Shown: in pieces, positions 47,231 to 56,634 of the stretch
How positions within the stretch are numbered: position 1 is the stretch's first letter
Layout of the letters: each line of letters opens with the position of its first letter
DNA from: Gracilibacillus suaedae
GTDB taxonomy: Bacteria; Bacillota; Bacilli; Bacillales; Amphibacillaceae
Assembly (NCBI RefSeq): GCF_017599345.1
Contig: NZ_JAGFVL010000030.1
Coordinates: 29,019 to 93,018 of the forward strand
DNA length: 64,000 bases
Reading direction: 5' to 3'
Position numbers and translations under genes: made by a program
The notes under the pieces: model-generated
What the model saw: the letters and a program-made list of their open reading frames with translations, nothing else
The model's database searches: none
What the model was told of the DNA's origin: nothing

Positions 47231-47746
47231 CTATAGCAAGAGTAAAACGATAAATGTACCAACCAGAAAGCCAATACTTCTTGACATTTTTCCATAGCGA
47301 TGATTCTTCTCTTCAGCCTCTGTCAGTTTTCTTTCTAAATGGTTAATAGTTAAGCGAATATATTTTTGTTGTTGGGTAATGTCGTGCTGTCCCAAAGTTC
47401 TGCCAAATTGTTGAAGAATTTCTTTGTCTTCTAATTGGATCGGATGTTTTTGATAAAACTTATCCACATGGCTTTCCCATATTGGATAAAGCTGCTCTTT
47501 GTCTTCTTGAATATCCGCAGCAATATGCTGAAAGAGAACAGAAATCGGCTCTGGTATCTGATTTGCTACTGAAGTTAAAGATTCCTTAATAGTTGCTTGA
47601 CTATAGACAATTTCAGCCTCTAGAATTTGCAGGGCATTCTTGAACATTCGAATGAATCTTGGTCGATTAGCAAGGTTTTTGGCATACTCATGTCCTGTCC
47701 AGGTTAAAGATCCTATGATAAATAAACACGCCAGAAGCCTGATCAT
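47231..47746 (-). CDS. spoIIIAB: Stage III sporulation protein AB
   Basis: 171 residues: N-terminal hydrophobic helix, a helical soluble domain (about 25-140) resembling secretion-system F-type proteins, and a C-terminal membrane helix. Overlaps the spoIIIAA stop by four bases. Confidence 0.92.
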   Translation of the reverse strand: MIRLLACLFIIGSLTWTGHEYAKNLANRPRFIRMFKNALQILEAEIVYSQATIKESLTSVANQIPEPISVLFQHIAADIQEDKEQLYPIWESHVDKFYQKHPIQLEDKEILQQFGRTLGQHDITQQQKYIRLTINHLERKLTEAEEKNHRYGKMSRSIGFLVGTFIVLLLL

Positions 47747-48660
47747 AGTATCACTCTTCTTTGATAAAGAGGTTGTCCTTTATCATCCAGAATCTCTGTT
47801 ACTTCTCCTGCTTGGTGTTGACTCGACAAGATAACAAATCGTTGAAAAATGTTTTTTTGTAATATCTTTTGAATCGTTGGTCGCCTGCTAATATCAGTTA
47901 ACGATCTGCCGTGAACAGTACAAACTAATTGCACACCTGCATGAATCACTTCATCAATCGCTTCAGCATCCCGCTCACTTCCAATTTCATCAACAATAAT
48001 GACATCTGGAGACATAGATCGAACAAACATCATCATTCCTTCCGCCTTCGGACAGCGATCTAATACATCAATTCTAGGAGCTAATAAATGCTGTGGGATA
48101 CCATTAATGGAAGCACAAATTTCAGAGCGTTCATCGACAATAGCTGTTTTTAGTTCAAGCTTGGAACTGGCACTTGCACAATAATTGGCTAAATCTCTTA
48201 AAAATGTTGTTTTACCTGATTGTGGTGGACCTATGATTAGTGTATTTTGGATGGTATCTGTCATAAGGTAATGTAAATAGGGCTGAATAATACCGAATTG
48301 AGGCTTTGCAATCCTTATGTTGAAGGAACTAACATGGTGAATCGCCTTTACTTGTTTATTTTCTAAAATGACAGAACCTGAAATACCAATTCGATGACCA
48401 CCTTGAATCGTTATAAAGCCATGCCTTAACTCTTCTTCAAGCCGATATAAAGAAAAGTCACTAATTTTGTTAAGAAACATTTTTGCATCCGACCGGCTGA
48501 AAAATGTCTGCTTTAACCACGTTACTCGCCTGCCATCATTTAACTCAACTGGTTGATTAACTCTTAGTCTAATTTCCTGTATATCTATATCTTCCTTTAC
48601 CAGAAAAAAGTCAATTTGTTCAGAGATATGGCTCGGAAGTATTTTCAAAACACTCTCCAT
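47743..48660 (-). CDS. spoIIIAA: Stage III sporulation protein AA (secretion-type ATPase)
   Basis: ATPase energising the SpoIIIA complex; homologous to type II/IV secretion ATPases. Walker A IIGPPQSGKTTFLRDL at about 140-155, Walker B DVIIVDEIGSERD at about 220. 305 residues from ATG at 48660 with GAGG eight bases upstream. The reading frame is open to 48762 but the extension is not family-like. Confidence 0.93.
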   Translation of the reverse strand: MESVLKILPSHISEQIDFFLVKEDIDIQEIRLRVNQPVELNDGRRVTWLKQTFFSRSDAKMFLNKISDFSLYRLEEELRHGFITIQGGHRIGISGSVILENKQVKAIHHVSSFNIRIAKPQFGIIQPYLHYLMTDTIQNTLIIGPPQSGKTTFLRDLANYCASASSKLELKTAIVDERSEICASINGIPQHLLAPRIDVLDRCPKAEGMMMFVRSMSPDVIIVDEIGSERDAEAIDEVIHAGVQLVCTVHGRSLTDISRRPTIQKILQKNIFQRFVILSSQHQAGEVTEILDDKGQPLYQRRVIL

Positions 48661-48697
48661 AAACATTGCCTCTTTTCCATAAGCTATTTCTATAAAC

Positions 48698-48727
48698 ATT
48701 CTATGCGAGTCACTAATAGATATAACC
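48698..48727 (-). promoter_or_regulatory. Possible sigma-E promoter of spoIIIA
   Basis: Minus strand GGTTATAT (48720-48727), 14 bases, CATAGAAT (48698-48705), similar to the mother-cell sigma-E pattern, 38 bases before spoIIIAA. The spoIIIA operon is under sigma-E in B. subtilis. Confidence 0.4.
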
Positions 48728-48810
48728 AAAGATAGACAAGTGTATATGAAAAACTTGACCAATCACCTAATTCTCAAAGCAAAAACCTTTGCTTTGTACC
48801 ATGGGTTCAT

Positions 48811-48850
48811 TAAAAAAAGAGTCGGACAACATGCCCCGACTCCGATTCTT
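48811..48850. terminator. Hairpin with GAGTCGG / CCGACTC arms
   Basis: Stem at 48818-48824 and 48835-48841 flanked by A-rich and T-rich runs. It may terminate transcription entering spoIIIA from the repeat region. Confidence 0.45.
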
Positions 48851-48859
48851 TCATATGAC

Positions 48860-49445
48860 GTATTAGTAGATATATACTGCGAAGTAATGAAAGCTCTGTT
48901 TGAAGTAGCGTGGTAATTAGATGTTCGGTCACCTAAGAGATAATTTAGAAATATATAGTGATGATAACTACCACTCCGGCTGCCCACTTCCCTTTCCGTG
49001 GGTTTGCCCTTCAGCTAACTTTTTCGAGCCAAAACCGCTCGAAAAAGTTAGCTGAAGGGCAAACAAGTACCACAGGAGTGGAAGTGGACGGCCTTCGTTA
49101 AGATATGCTTCACAACACTAATCCGAATCCACCATATGTAGCATAGGGTGCGACTATGCTTAAGAGGGGTCACAGCCGCTTAGCACTGTAATAAAACACA
49201 AAAGTTTAGTTCCGTGTGTTCATTTCTTTCTATAATCAGAGAACAAAAATAGCGTAGGCAGAATACGGAGACTCCTGTGGGAACTCACGCGAGCCGAACA
49301 CTTGGTAAAGTGTTTTTCTTTACCAAGTTAGCTGAGGCCGTGCCCACGGAAAGCGCAGTATTCTGCCGGAGCGGTTTGTCTGCACCTCTAAGTCAAGAAT
49401 GGAAGAGAGCAAATACATGTCCAAGTTACTTCGCAGTATATGTTT
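48860..49445. repeat. Family A element, long divergent copy
   Basis: Fills the gene-free interval between spoIIIAA and efp. Left end ATATATACTGCGAAGTAATG, right end CAAGTTACTTCGCAGTATATG, clear terminal inverted repeats. The left module (48969-49090) is a near-perfect hairpin described separately; the right module (49250-49375) is the usual GCAGAATACGGAGACTCC to GCAGTATTCTGCCGGAGC palindrome with ACACTTGGTAAAG / CTTTACCAAGT inside, in the opposite orientation to 40530. Confidence 0.68.
49003..49063. repeat. 27-bp perfect inverted repeat
   Basis: Arms start TTTGCCCTTCAGCTAACTTT (49003-49029) and end AGTTAGCTGAAGGGCAAA (49037-49063), with a 7-base loop CAAAACC; outer CCACTCC / GGAGTGG arms extend it. 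No coding frame. Confidence 0.9.
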
Positions 49446-49469
49446 TTTGTGCTTAACTATTTATAAAAG

Positions 49470-49504
49470 AAAAACTACTAAGTGAAGGTCACTTAGTAGT
49501 TTTT
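49470..49504. terminator. Terminator downstream of efp
   Basis: 16-base perfect arms AAAAACTACTAAGTGA and TCACTTAGTAGTTTTT, 3-base loop. Confidence 0.9.
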
Positions 49505-49522
49505 GCTCTTTCTATTCTAATA

Positions 49523-50080
49523 TTAAGCACGGGAGACGTATTTGCCGTCTGCTGTGGAGATTACTAGTACATCTCCTTCATTAACAAAGAAAGGTACTTG
49601 AACGGTTAAACCTGTTTCCAAGGTTGCTGGCTTGGTTCCGCCGCTTGCTGTATCACCTTTAATTCCAGGTTCTGTTTCTGTTACAGTAAGCTCTACGTTA
49701 TTAGGCAAGTCTACCCCGATAGTCTCGCCTTCATATGTTAAAATATGTACTTCCATGTTTTCTTTAATAAATTGCAGTTCGCGTTCAATCTGACTTGCTT
49801 GTAATTCCGTTTGTTCAAATGAGTTGGTATCCATAAAGGTATGAGTATCACCAGAAGCATATAAATATTGCATTTTTCGATTTTCGATATGTGCTCTATT
49901 TACTTTCTCTCCACCCCGGAATGTTTTTTCTTGAATATTACCATTTCGGAGGTTACGTAATTTGGAACGAACAAATGCAGCACCTTTACCAGGTTTTACA
50001 TGTTGGAATTCCATAACTTGCCAAATACCTCCATCAACTTCTATTGTTAATCCTGTTCTAAAATCATTTACTGAAATCAT
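49523..50080 (-). CDS. efp: Translation elongation factor P
   Basis: Relieves ribosome stalling at polyproline. 185 residues in three beta domains; the tip loop that carries the modified Lys in other bacteria is [10 protein letters not shown] at about 30-39. ATG follows GAGGAGG. Last gene of the aroQ-yqhT-efp run, all on the minus strand. Confidence 0.96.
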   Translation of the reverse strand: MISVNDFRTGLTIEVDGGIWQVMEFQHVKPGKGAAFVRSKLRNLRNGNIQEKTFRGGEKVNRAHIENRKMQYLYASGDTHTFMDTNSFEQTELQASQIERELQFIKENMEVHILTYEGETIGVDLPNNVELTVTETEPGIKGDTASGGTKPATLETGLTVQVPFFVNEGDVLVISTADGKYVSRA

Positions 50081-50101
50081 CTAATTCCTCCTCAAAAATG
50101 T

Positions 50102-51172
50102 TTACGATACTGATAAGCGAATTAAGTCTTTCGGTGAATGCGTTAACCGTTCATTGCCATCTTCCGTAATTAAAATGTCATCTTCTATGCGGCATCCCCC
50201 AACATGAGGTACATAGATTCCTGGTTCAACAGTTACCACCATGCCTGGTTCAAGAACCGCATCAGAACGGAACGATAAACCAGGCATTTCATGTACATCT
50301 AAACCAAGCCCATGACCAGTTGAGTGACCAAAGTATTTACCATAGCCTTTTTGATCAATATGATCTCTAGTTAAAGCATCAGCTTGTTTGGCAGTTATTC
50401 CCGCTTTTATTCCTTCTACACCTTTTAACTGTGCTTCAAGAACTGTTTGATAGATCGTCTCTAATTCTTCTGATATATTCCCAACGGCTAGTGTTCTTGT
50501 AATATCGGAAGCGTATCCTTTATACAAGGCACCAAAATCTAATGTTACTAATTCGCCAGACTGAATTTCTTTTGCCGATGCTACACCATGCGGTAATGCA
50601 GACCGGTAACCGGATGCAACGATAATATCAAAGCTAGACGATGTTGCACCTTGCTTTCTCATAAAAAATTCTAATTCATTAGAGATGTCGATCTCTTTTA
50701 CTCCCGGTTTTATGTAATTTAAAATATGGTCAAATGCATCATCGGCAATTTTACAAGCATCTTTTATTATATTAAGCTCATCTCGATCTTTAATCAAGCG
50801 TAATTTCTCAATTAAGCCATTTGCAGGAATCAAGTTTGCTTTTATTGATTCATTATATTTTTCATATAACCCATATGTCATGTCATCTTTTTCAAATCCA
50901 ATCGTTTTGATTTGTAATGACTCTACTAATTCCGCAATAGTGTCTTGAATTGGTCCTTTATGTTCTTTAATATCAAATCCATTTACCTGATCACTGGCTT
51001 GCTCCATGTAACGGAAATCAGTAACAAAGATGGCATCGCTACTAGTTATAAGTGCTACGCCTGAAGTACCTGTAAAACCAGTAATATATCGTCTATTAAT
51101 CGGACTAGTTATTAATAATCCATCGATATTTTCTTGCTTTAGTACATTTTTTAATTTCTCAAGTCGCTTCAT
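50102..51172 (-). CDS. yqhT: M24 aminopeptidase (Xaa-Pro type) YqhT
   Basis: Di-metal pita-bread peptidase removing N-terminal residues before proline. N-terminal creatinase-like domain (to about 125), catalytic domain with LDFGALYKGYASDITRT (two Asp ligands), GHSTGHGLGLDVHE (His), and VVTVEPGIYVPHVGG, RIEDDILIT (two Glu). 356 residues. GGGAG precedes ATG. Confidence 0.93.
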   Translation of the reverse strand: MKRLEKLKNVLKQENIDGLLITSPINRRYITGFTGTSGVALITSSDAIFVTDFRYMEQASDQVNGFDIKEHKGPIQDTIAELVESLQIKTIGFEKDDMTYGLYEKYNESIKANLIPANGLIEKLRLIKDRDELNIIKDACKIADDAFDHILNYIKPGVKEIDISNELEFFMRKQGATSSSFDIIVASGYRSALPHGVASAKEIQSGELVTLDFGALYKGYASDITRTLAVGNISEELETIYQTVLEAQLKGVEGIKAGITAKQADALTRDHIDQKGYGKYFGHSTGHGLGLDVHEMPGLSFRSDAVLEPGMVVTVEPGIYVPHVGGCRIEDDILITEDGNERLTHSPKDLIRLSVS

Positions 51173-51186
51173 CCCTAACTCCCTTT

Positions 51187-51621
51187 CTATTGATTATTTT
51201 CTAAGAAATACATTGCTGCTAATTGATACCCTTTTGTACCTAAGCCAACAATTTGACCACTACAGACAGGAGCTAACATGGAAGTATGACGGAATGACTC
51301 TCGCTTATGTACATTTGATATGTGTACTTCAATAACTGGAACAGTAATTGAACTAATGGCGTCTCTTAGCGCAATGCTAGTATGTGTATATGCCCCAGGG
51401 TTAAATATGATGCCATGATATTTTCCTTCTGCATCATGTAACCAGTCAATTAACTCACCTTCATGATTCGACTGCTTAGCATCTAAACGGAATTGATATG
51501 GTTCCATTACATGTCGTAATTTTTTCTCTATATCCCGTAATGTTTCACTGCCATATACATCTGGTTCTCTTTTCCCTAAACGATTTAAATTCGGTCCATT
51601 TAATAAAAGTAATTTCCCCAT
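51187..51621 (-). CDS. aroQ: Type II 3-dehydroquinate dehydratase
   Basis: Third step of the shikimate pathway. LLLNGPNLNRLGKREPDVYG at the N-terminus (catalytic Tyr, Arg), NHEGELIDWLH, INPGAYTHTSIALRDA-type block FNPGAYTHTSIAL, and VEVHISNVHKRE with the catalytic His. 144 residues from ATG at 51621; the GTG three codons earlier lies in the ribosome site. Confidence 0.95.
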   Translation of the reverse strand: MGKLLLLNGPNLNRLGKREPDVYGSETLRDIEKKLRHVMEPYQFRLDAKQSNHEGELIDWLHDAEGKYHGIIFNPGAYTHTSIALRDAISSITVPVIEVHISNVHKRESFRHTSMLAPVCSGQIVGLGTKGYQLAAMYFLENNQ

Positions 51622-51672
51622 TTCCTTCACTCCATCTCCAACAAGCTTTCTTCACCATCTTAACATAGTTGG

Positions 51673-52170
51673 CTAATTATTTTCACCTATATGTTGCTGA
51701 TAAGCAAAAGAAATAGAATATGCGATGAATACACTATATAAAATGAATAAACAAACAGTAGTCACTACTGTATCACTATCTAACTCAAAAAACGGTGGTA
51801 TGTTTATAAAAATCGGTTCAAATAACCAAAAAATAATAAACCATAAGACAATTCCAGCCAGTATCCCTGGTAACATACCCGGAAACTTTTTTAATATAAC
51901 ATAATATAACAATGCTAATCCTATGGATATTAAACTAATAATTAATATGGAAATAACTTGGCCTAACCATTGATCAGACCATGCTGACTGTAACCAAGGC
52001 CGTAATATTAAGCTTTTCGGAGTTACTTCCGTAAAGTTAAAGTAACCTGCAATGGCGGCAATTGTTCCCCAGATAAGGCCTCCAAAAAAACCAATACTAA
52101 TTGTTTTAGGAATTAAAGAAGTTTTAGCTTGTTTATTCTCCTTAAGATACACACGTCTCAAAATAATCAC
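51673..52170 (-). CDS. yqhR: YqhR family membrane protein
   Basis: 165 residues with four hydrophobic helices (about 24-44, 75-95, 100-120, 138-158). Function unknown. Syntenic with B. subtilis yqhR upstream of aroQ. Confidence 0.85.
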   Translation of the reverse strand: MIILRRVYLKENKQAKTSLIPKTISIGFFGGLIWGTIAAIAGYFNFTEVTPKSLILRPWLQSAWSDQWLGQVISILIISLISIGLALLYYVILKKFPGMLPGILAGIVLWFIIFWLFEPIFINIPPFFELDSDTVVTTVCLFILYSVFIAYSISFAYQQHIGENN

Positions 52171-52384
52171 CTCAAAAATAGGCTAACCAAAATCAATTTT
52201 TTCATGCTAAATGTACTTAAGATCTAGTTATTTTGCTATTTTTCTAATACAATATAAATAAAGCGCTTTACTATTATTGTTTCGAGTAATTAAAAATTTT
52301 TTGTATAAAATCCAACAAATAACGGGTATAACTATAGAAAGGACTTTAAATCGTGTATACTTTTATGTAAAGGAGGAAGCTTAA

Positions 52385-52774
52385 ATGAATCGAAACATAG
52401 GTTCTATCGTTGTTTATGCATTGATCGGTTTAGCTGTGTTCGGTTTTATCTCTTTCTTAATTACTGACACACTCGGTTTACTTCAATTCCTATTTATATC
52501 CTTGTTAATCGGTGCAGCCATTTTTGGTTTAGTATACTTCTTATTTCTAAGAAGACGAACACCAAATGAACTTAGAAAATATCGAAAAGCTGTGAAACAA
52601 TCGAAACAAAAGTATAAATACCAGCACCAAACTAATCGCACGCAACCTAGTCCAATCAAACAAAATATCACAACAAAGAAATCTACTCGACCATTAAAAA
52701 CAAGAAAAAATCACACTCACTTGCGAGTCATTGAAGGAAATAAGCAAAAGAAAAAGAACAGAGCATCGTTATAA
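52385..52774 (+). CDS. yqhP: YqhP (SA1362 family) protein
   Basis: 129 residues: two transmembrane helices (about 9-27 and 34-53) and a very basic, low-complexity cytoplasmic tail. AAAGGAGG stands eight bases before ATG. Its stop is inside the loop of the terminator shared with yqhO. Function unknown. Confidence 0.82.
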   Translation: MNRNIGSIVVYALIGLAVFGFISFLITDTLGLLQFLFISLLIGAAIFGLVYFLFLRRRTPNELRKYRKAVKQSKQKYKYQHQTNRTQPSPIKQNITTKKSTRPLKTRKNHTHLRVIEGNKQKKKNRASL

Positions 52775-52791
52775 TGGGCTCTGTTCTTTTT
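52751..52791. terminator. Bidirectional terminator between yqhP and yqhO
   Basis: 14-base perfect arms AAAAAGAACAGAGC and GCTCTGTTCTTTTT, 13-base loop. Confidence 0.88.
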
Positions 52792-53685
52792 CTATAGGGA
52801 CCATCCAGATAAAAATTTGATTGTTGTCTGATACCCTAATTCCATTAATTCTTGTTTTTTTTCTAATGATATATTAAATTCAGTAGCACTAACTTCATCA
52901 ATTGGAAAAAACAAAATATCTTTCGCTACATTTTCCTCAATATATCTTGTGTCATAGGCTTTTCTCATCGTACCAATTACTGCCTTTAACATATCCACAG
53001 CATTTTTAATTTTGTTATTAAAATAATATTGTGCAGGATCTGTTAATTGTAAACCTAGGATCGGACGATCACGCTTTTCATTACCTCTATCGAATAACCA
53101 TAATGGGAAATTACTTAAAATCATACCATCGACAATAATGCTTTTTTGTCTTGTGAGGGGATTGATAATTTTAGAGGGACGAAAAAAATACGGTATGGAG
53201 ATACTGCTACGGACAGCTTTTGCGATGGGAAAATAATCTGCATCTATATGATAATTTTTTTTAAGATCATCCGGAAATACTACAACACGATTGAATGTTA
53301 AATCTGCTGCTACAATCTTTAATTTATCCGAGGGCAGATCTGAGAAAGAAACCAAATCTTTCTCCAGCAACTTTTCATCCAACCAATCTTCAAAATAATT
53401 ACCTCGATATAACCCCATCGTGTTATATAATGTTAACCATTTCAAAAAAGGAAACATGCTACTCCATTTCGATTGATCAAGGAAATTTTCAAGTGGTAAA
53501 TGCAAAAAAATTTCTTTCATTTCTTTTGCTGTATAACCAGCTGCAATAAACGTAGCAAATAAGGCTCCAGCAGATGTACCAGCTACTCTTTCAAATTGTA
53601 TGTTTTTTTCTTCAAATGCTTGAATCGCACCTAAAAATGCAAAGGCTTTAACACCCCCACCCGAGAAAACGCCATCAATTTTCAT
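52792..53685 (-). CDS. yqhO: Patatin-like phospholipase YqhO
   Basis: 297-residue lipid acyl hydrolase-like protein. Oxyanion motif FSGGGVKAFAFLGA at about 8-20, nucleophile Ser in GTSAG at about 37-41, and the catalytic Asp in IVDGMILSNFP, where DGM replaces the usual DGG or DGA. Substrate unknown. In B. subtilis yqhO is also between yqhP and mntR. Confidence 0.9.
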   Translation of the reverse strand: MKIDGVFSGGGVKAFAFLGAIQAFEEKNIQFERVAGTSAGALFATFIAAGYTAKEMKEIFLHLPLENFLDQSKWSSMFPFLKWLTLYNTMGLYRGNYFEDWLDEKLLEKDLVSFSDLPSDKLKIVAADLTFNRVVVFPDDLKKNYHIDADYFPIAKAVRSSISIPYFFRPSKIINPLTRQKSIIVDGMILSNFPLWLFDRGNEKRDRPILGLQLTDPAQYYFNNKIKNAVDMLKAVIGTMRKAYDTRYIEENVAKDILFFPIDEVSATEFNISLEKKQELMELGYQTTIKFLSGWSL

Positions 53686-53754
53686 GATATCACCCTATCT
53701 AACTGGCATCACATTATATATATACATTTGTACCAGTAGATAGAACTTGTTAAT

Positions 53755-54168
53755 CTAGTCCTTTTTAGACTGAAATTCCCTTAAATCTTTTGCTCGTTTA
53801 GGATCTTCTAAAAATTGTACTACATTACCAATGCGATCAATTGAATTCCAACTCAAGTGATGTTCTATTCCTTCAACGTCTGTATAAATATTTTCTTCAT
53901 CAACGCCAATAATTCTGAGAAATTTCTCCAACAATTCATGTCGATAAACTAATCTTTCCCCCACTTTTTTACCTTTTGAAGTTAAGATCAGTCCTTGGTA
54001 CTTTTCATAATTCAAATAGTCATCTCTGTCTAATTTTTGTACCATTTTCGTCACAGATGACGGCTGCACTTGCAAAGCTTCAGCTATCGCTGATACTCTT
54101 GCATACCCTTTTGTTTCCATTAGTATATAAATCTGTTCTATGTAATCTTCCATTGTCGGTGTAGGCAT
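53755..54168 (-). CDS. mntR: Manganese-responsive repressor MntR
   Basis: DtxR-family regulator of Mn uptake and, in B. subtilis, of Mn exporters. All expected metal ligands are present: D and E in MEDYIEQIY (8 and 11), H in YRHELLEKF (about 77) and E, E, H in EGIEHHLS (99, 102, 103). Helix-turn-helix [19 protein letters not shown]. 137 residues. The TerC protein in this window is a candidate target, by family knowledge only. Confidence 0.95.
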   Translation of the reverse strand: MPTPTMEDYIEQIYILMETKGYARVSAIAEALQVQPSSVTKMVQKLDRDDYLNYEKYQGLILTSKGKKVGERLVYRHELLEKFLRIIGVDEENIYTDVEGIEHHLSWNSIDRIGNVVQFLEDPKRAKDLREFQSKKD

Positions 54169-54344
54169 ATATATCCTCCATTACTATATATATTATGTAA
54201 ATAAAAGCATACAATAGAATGACAGGTGAGACAAGACATCTTTCTTAAAATCCTTAAGTTCGAAATTTTTTTCTTTATTTCACACTATTAAATGGTATAA
54301 TCCTTTTTAGAGGATTTAATAGAAGAATATTGGGGGATTCAAAA

Positions 54345-54740
54345 ATGACAGAATTATACATTCTTATCGGTATATTAATTGCCTTTATTCTATTTACCGT
54401 ATACCGCTATTTTAAACAAAAAAAGATACTAAAAGCCCTAACGGAAAATGAATTCCGTGAAGGTTATCGTAAAGCACAGCTTATTGATGTGAGAGAACCG
54501 AAAGAATATGATGGCGGGCACATCCTTGGTGCAAGAAACATACCATTAACGCAATTAAAACAGCGTTTAACAGAATTGAGAAAAGATAAACCTGTTTACT
54601 TATATTGTCAGAATGGTTCACGTTCCATGAGAGCGGCATTAATTCTCGATAAACAAGGATATAAAAACCTCTATCAGTTACAAGGCGGATACAAAAAATG
54701 GACAGGCAAAATCAAGAAAACGAAAAAATTAGATTATTAA
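54345..54740 (+). CDS. yqhL: Membrane-anchored rhodanese YqhL
   Basis: 131 residues: an N-terminal transmembrane helix (about 2-20) and a rhodanese domain with the active-site Cys in YLYCQNGSRSMRA at about 91-100. Role in sulfur transfer unproven. ATG at 54345 has TTGGGGGA before it; an ATG 15 bases upstream lies too close. Divergent from mntR. Confidence 0.9.
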   Translation: MTELYILIGILIAFILFTVYRYFKQKKILKALTENEFREGYRKAQLIDVREPKEYDGGHILGARNIPLTQLKQRLTELRKDKPVYLYCQNGSRSMRAALILDKQGYKNLYQLQGGYKKWTGKIKKTKKLDY

Positions 54741-54742
54741 GT

Positions 54743-54770
54743 AAAAGTCGAGTGCTCTCACTCGGCTTTT
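54743..54770 (+). terminator. Terminator downstream of yqhL
   Basis: AAAAGTCGAGTG / CACTCGGCTTTT, 4-base loop. Confidence 0.8.
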
Positions 54771-54829
54771 AAAATTGCCAGATAATATGCTCTTATTCAT
54801 ATTAAAACCCTCTCCATACCAAACAGTAT

Positions 54830-54880
54830 ACATAAACTGCGAAGTAACGTGCATGAATTAGAAATGGTCACTTCTAAACA
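54830..54880 (+). repeat. Family A end fragment
   Basis: ATACATAAACTGCGAAGTAACGTG matches the family A terminal sequence, but no palindromic module follows. It lies where the gcv operon stands in B. subtilis, between yqhL and yqhH. Confidence 0.5.
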
Positions 54881-54981
54881 TTTTTACTATATAAGTAATA
54901 ATTCATTCGATTCGAAATGTATAACTCTCGCTAATCTGACCACAATAACAGTACAAATGTATCAATGATAGGATGGGTGTT

Positions 54982-56634
54982 ATGAGTATATCAATTTCAA
55001 GAGATGAAACATTTATACAGGAGTACGAAGAAGCAATCAAAACCCCGTCTCAGTTAGCAGATTGGCAATTATTTAAGCAATCTTATCAAATTGCAGAAAC
55101 CATGAAAGTACCTAGTTTCAAAGATCTTGTCGCACCTAAGTTCTTACCTCATTTAGAATTTTTACCTCATCAACTTGAATGTGCCGAAAAAGTAATTCAA
55201 CATATGAACGGCAGAGCCTTGTTAGCTGATGAGGTAGGCTTAGGGAAAACGATAGAAGCTGGTTTGATTTTAAAAGAATATATGTTAAGAGGTTTAGTTC
55301 AAAAAGTGCTTATTTTAGTTCCTGCTTCTCTAGTTAATCAATGGGCATTGGAGTTGAATCAAAAATTTCTGATCCCCGCGGTGACATCAGGAAAAAGAGT
55401 TGATTGGCAAAATACAAATATCCTTATTAGTACATTAGATACTGCTAAATCTGTTAGGCATCGCCAAACAATTCTTGAACAGGACTATGACTTTGTTATC
55501 GTCGATGAAGCACATAAATTAAAAAACCATAAAACGAAAAATTTTCAATTCGTCCAACAATTATCGAAAAAATATTGCTTGTTATTAACCGCTACACCTG
55601 TTCAAAATAAATTAACTGATATCTTTAATTTAATCAGTCTATTAAAACCTGGTTACCTTGGAACTTATGAAGATTTTATCAAACAATACAAGGAACAAAA
55701 GCGAAAAGTGGATGAAGATCCGTATTTGAAACAATTAATTAGTAAAGTAATGGTCCGTAATCGTAGATCTGATACAGGAGTTCATTGGACAAAACGGGAA
55801 ATTGAAACCATTTGGGTGCCTTTTACAGATCAAGAACTAGAAACTTATCATCAAGTTGAACAATTTTTTAAACATAATACTGCAATTTCTTCCATCACAT
55901 ATGTAAGAGAATTCTGTAGTTCTCGCGAAGCGTGTTACCTTTCGATAAAAAAATGGATCCAGCAACAGGAAACCATAAATCTTCCAGAAGTAAAAGGTTT
56001 GTTAGCAGCCATTGAACAGCTACCACATCATGCTAAAGCTTTAAAATTAGTAGAGTTAATCAAATCATCTGATGAAAAATTTATTGTATTTACAGAATAC
56101 CGAGCTACCCAAATTTATTTACAGTGGCTTTTACAACAAGAAAAAATTCCAGCTGTCATCTATCGAGGCGGTTTCAAAAAAGGCAAGAAAGATTGGATGC
56201 GCCAGTTATTTCAAAATCACGCACAAGTAATGATTGCGACAGAAGCAGCCGGCGAAGGTATTAACCTTCAATTTTGTCATCGTTTAATTAACTATGATTT
56301 ACCTTGGAATCCAATGCGTCTTGAACAAAGAATTGGACGAATTCACCGCTTCGGTCAAGAAAATGATGTGAAAATATATAATTTCGCTTTAAAAAATACG
56401 GTAGATGAACAAGTAATGAATTTGTTATACAATAAAATTCAACTGTTCGAGAATGTGATCGGTCACCTAGAACAAATTCTAAGTGATTTGAACCTCCCAA
56501 ATATAGAGCGAGAAGTGGAACAGATTTTTGAAGAATCTAAATCTGTTGGTGAATCTAAAATAAAATTAGATAACTTAACATCTGTCATTCAATCCTACCA
56601 ACAAGACAATGAAGCCAAGGAGCATTTACTATGA
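54982..56634 (+). CDS. yqhH: SNF2-type helicase YqhH
   Basis: 550-residue SWI2/SNF2 superfamily 2 ATPase. Walker A LADEVGLGKTIEAGLI at about 83-98, DEAH box VIVDEAHKLKNH at about 173, LLTATPVQN, then the C-terminal lobe with TEAAGEGINLQF and LEQRIGRIHRFGQ (motif VI). A short C-terminal extension follows. Likely acts on DNA or RNA-protein complexes; target unknown. ATG at 54982 has GGATGGGTG; an ATG nine bases earlier is inside that site. Overlaps yqhG by four bases. Confidence 0.9.
   Translation: MSISISRDETFIQEYEEAIKTPSQLADWQLFKQSYQIAETMKVPSFKDLVAPKFLPHLEFLPHQLECAEKVIQHMNGRALLADEVGLGKTIEAGLILKEYMLRGLVQKVLILVPASLVNQWALELNQKFLIPAVTSGKRVDWQNTNILISTLDTAKSVRHRQTILEQDYDFVIVDEAHKLKNHKTKNFQFVQQLSKKYCLLLTATPVQNKLTDIFNLISLLKPGYLGTYEDFIKQYKEQKRKVDEDPYLKQLISKVMVRNRRSDTGVHWTKREIETIWVPFTDQELETYHQVEQFFKHNTAISSITYVREFCSSREACYLSIKKWIQQQETINLPEVKGLLAAIEQLPHHAKALKLVELIKSSDEKFIVFTEYRATQIYLQWLLQQEKIPAVIYRGGFKKGKKDWMRQLFQNHAQVMIATEAAGEGINLQFCHRLINYDLPWNPMRLEQRIGRIHRFGQENDVKIYNFALKNTVDEQVMNLLYNKIQLFENVIGHLEQILSDLNLPNIEREVEQIFEESKSVGESKIKLDNLTSVIQSYQQDNEAKEHLL

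Noticed and set aside
48860..49445. CRISPR array
   Set aside because: The repeats are palindromic modules of unequal spacing, not short regular repeats with unique spacers, and no cas gene is near.
52255..52272. Catabolite-responsive element around AAAGCGCTTT
   Set aside because: The core is palindromic but the outer TG and CA positions of the cre consensus are not matched.
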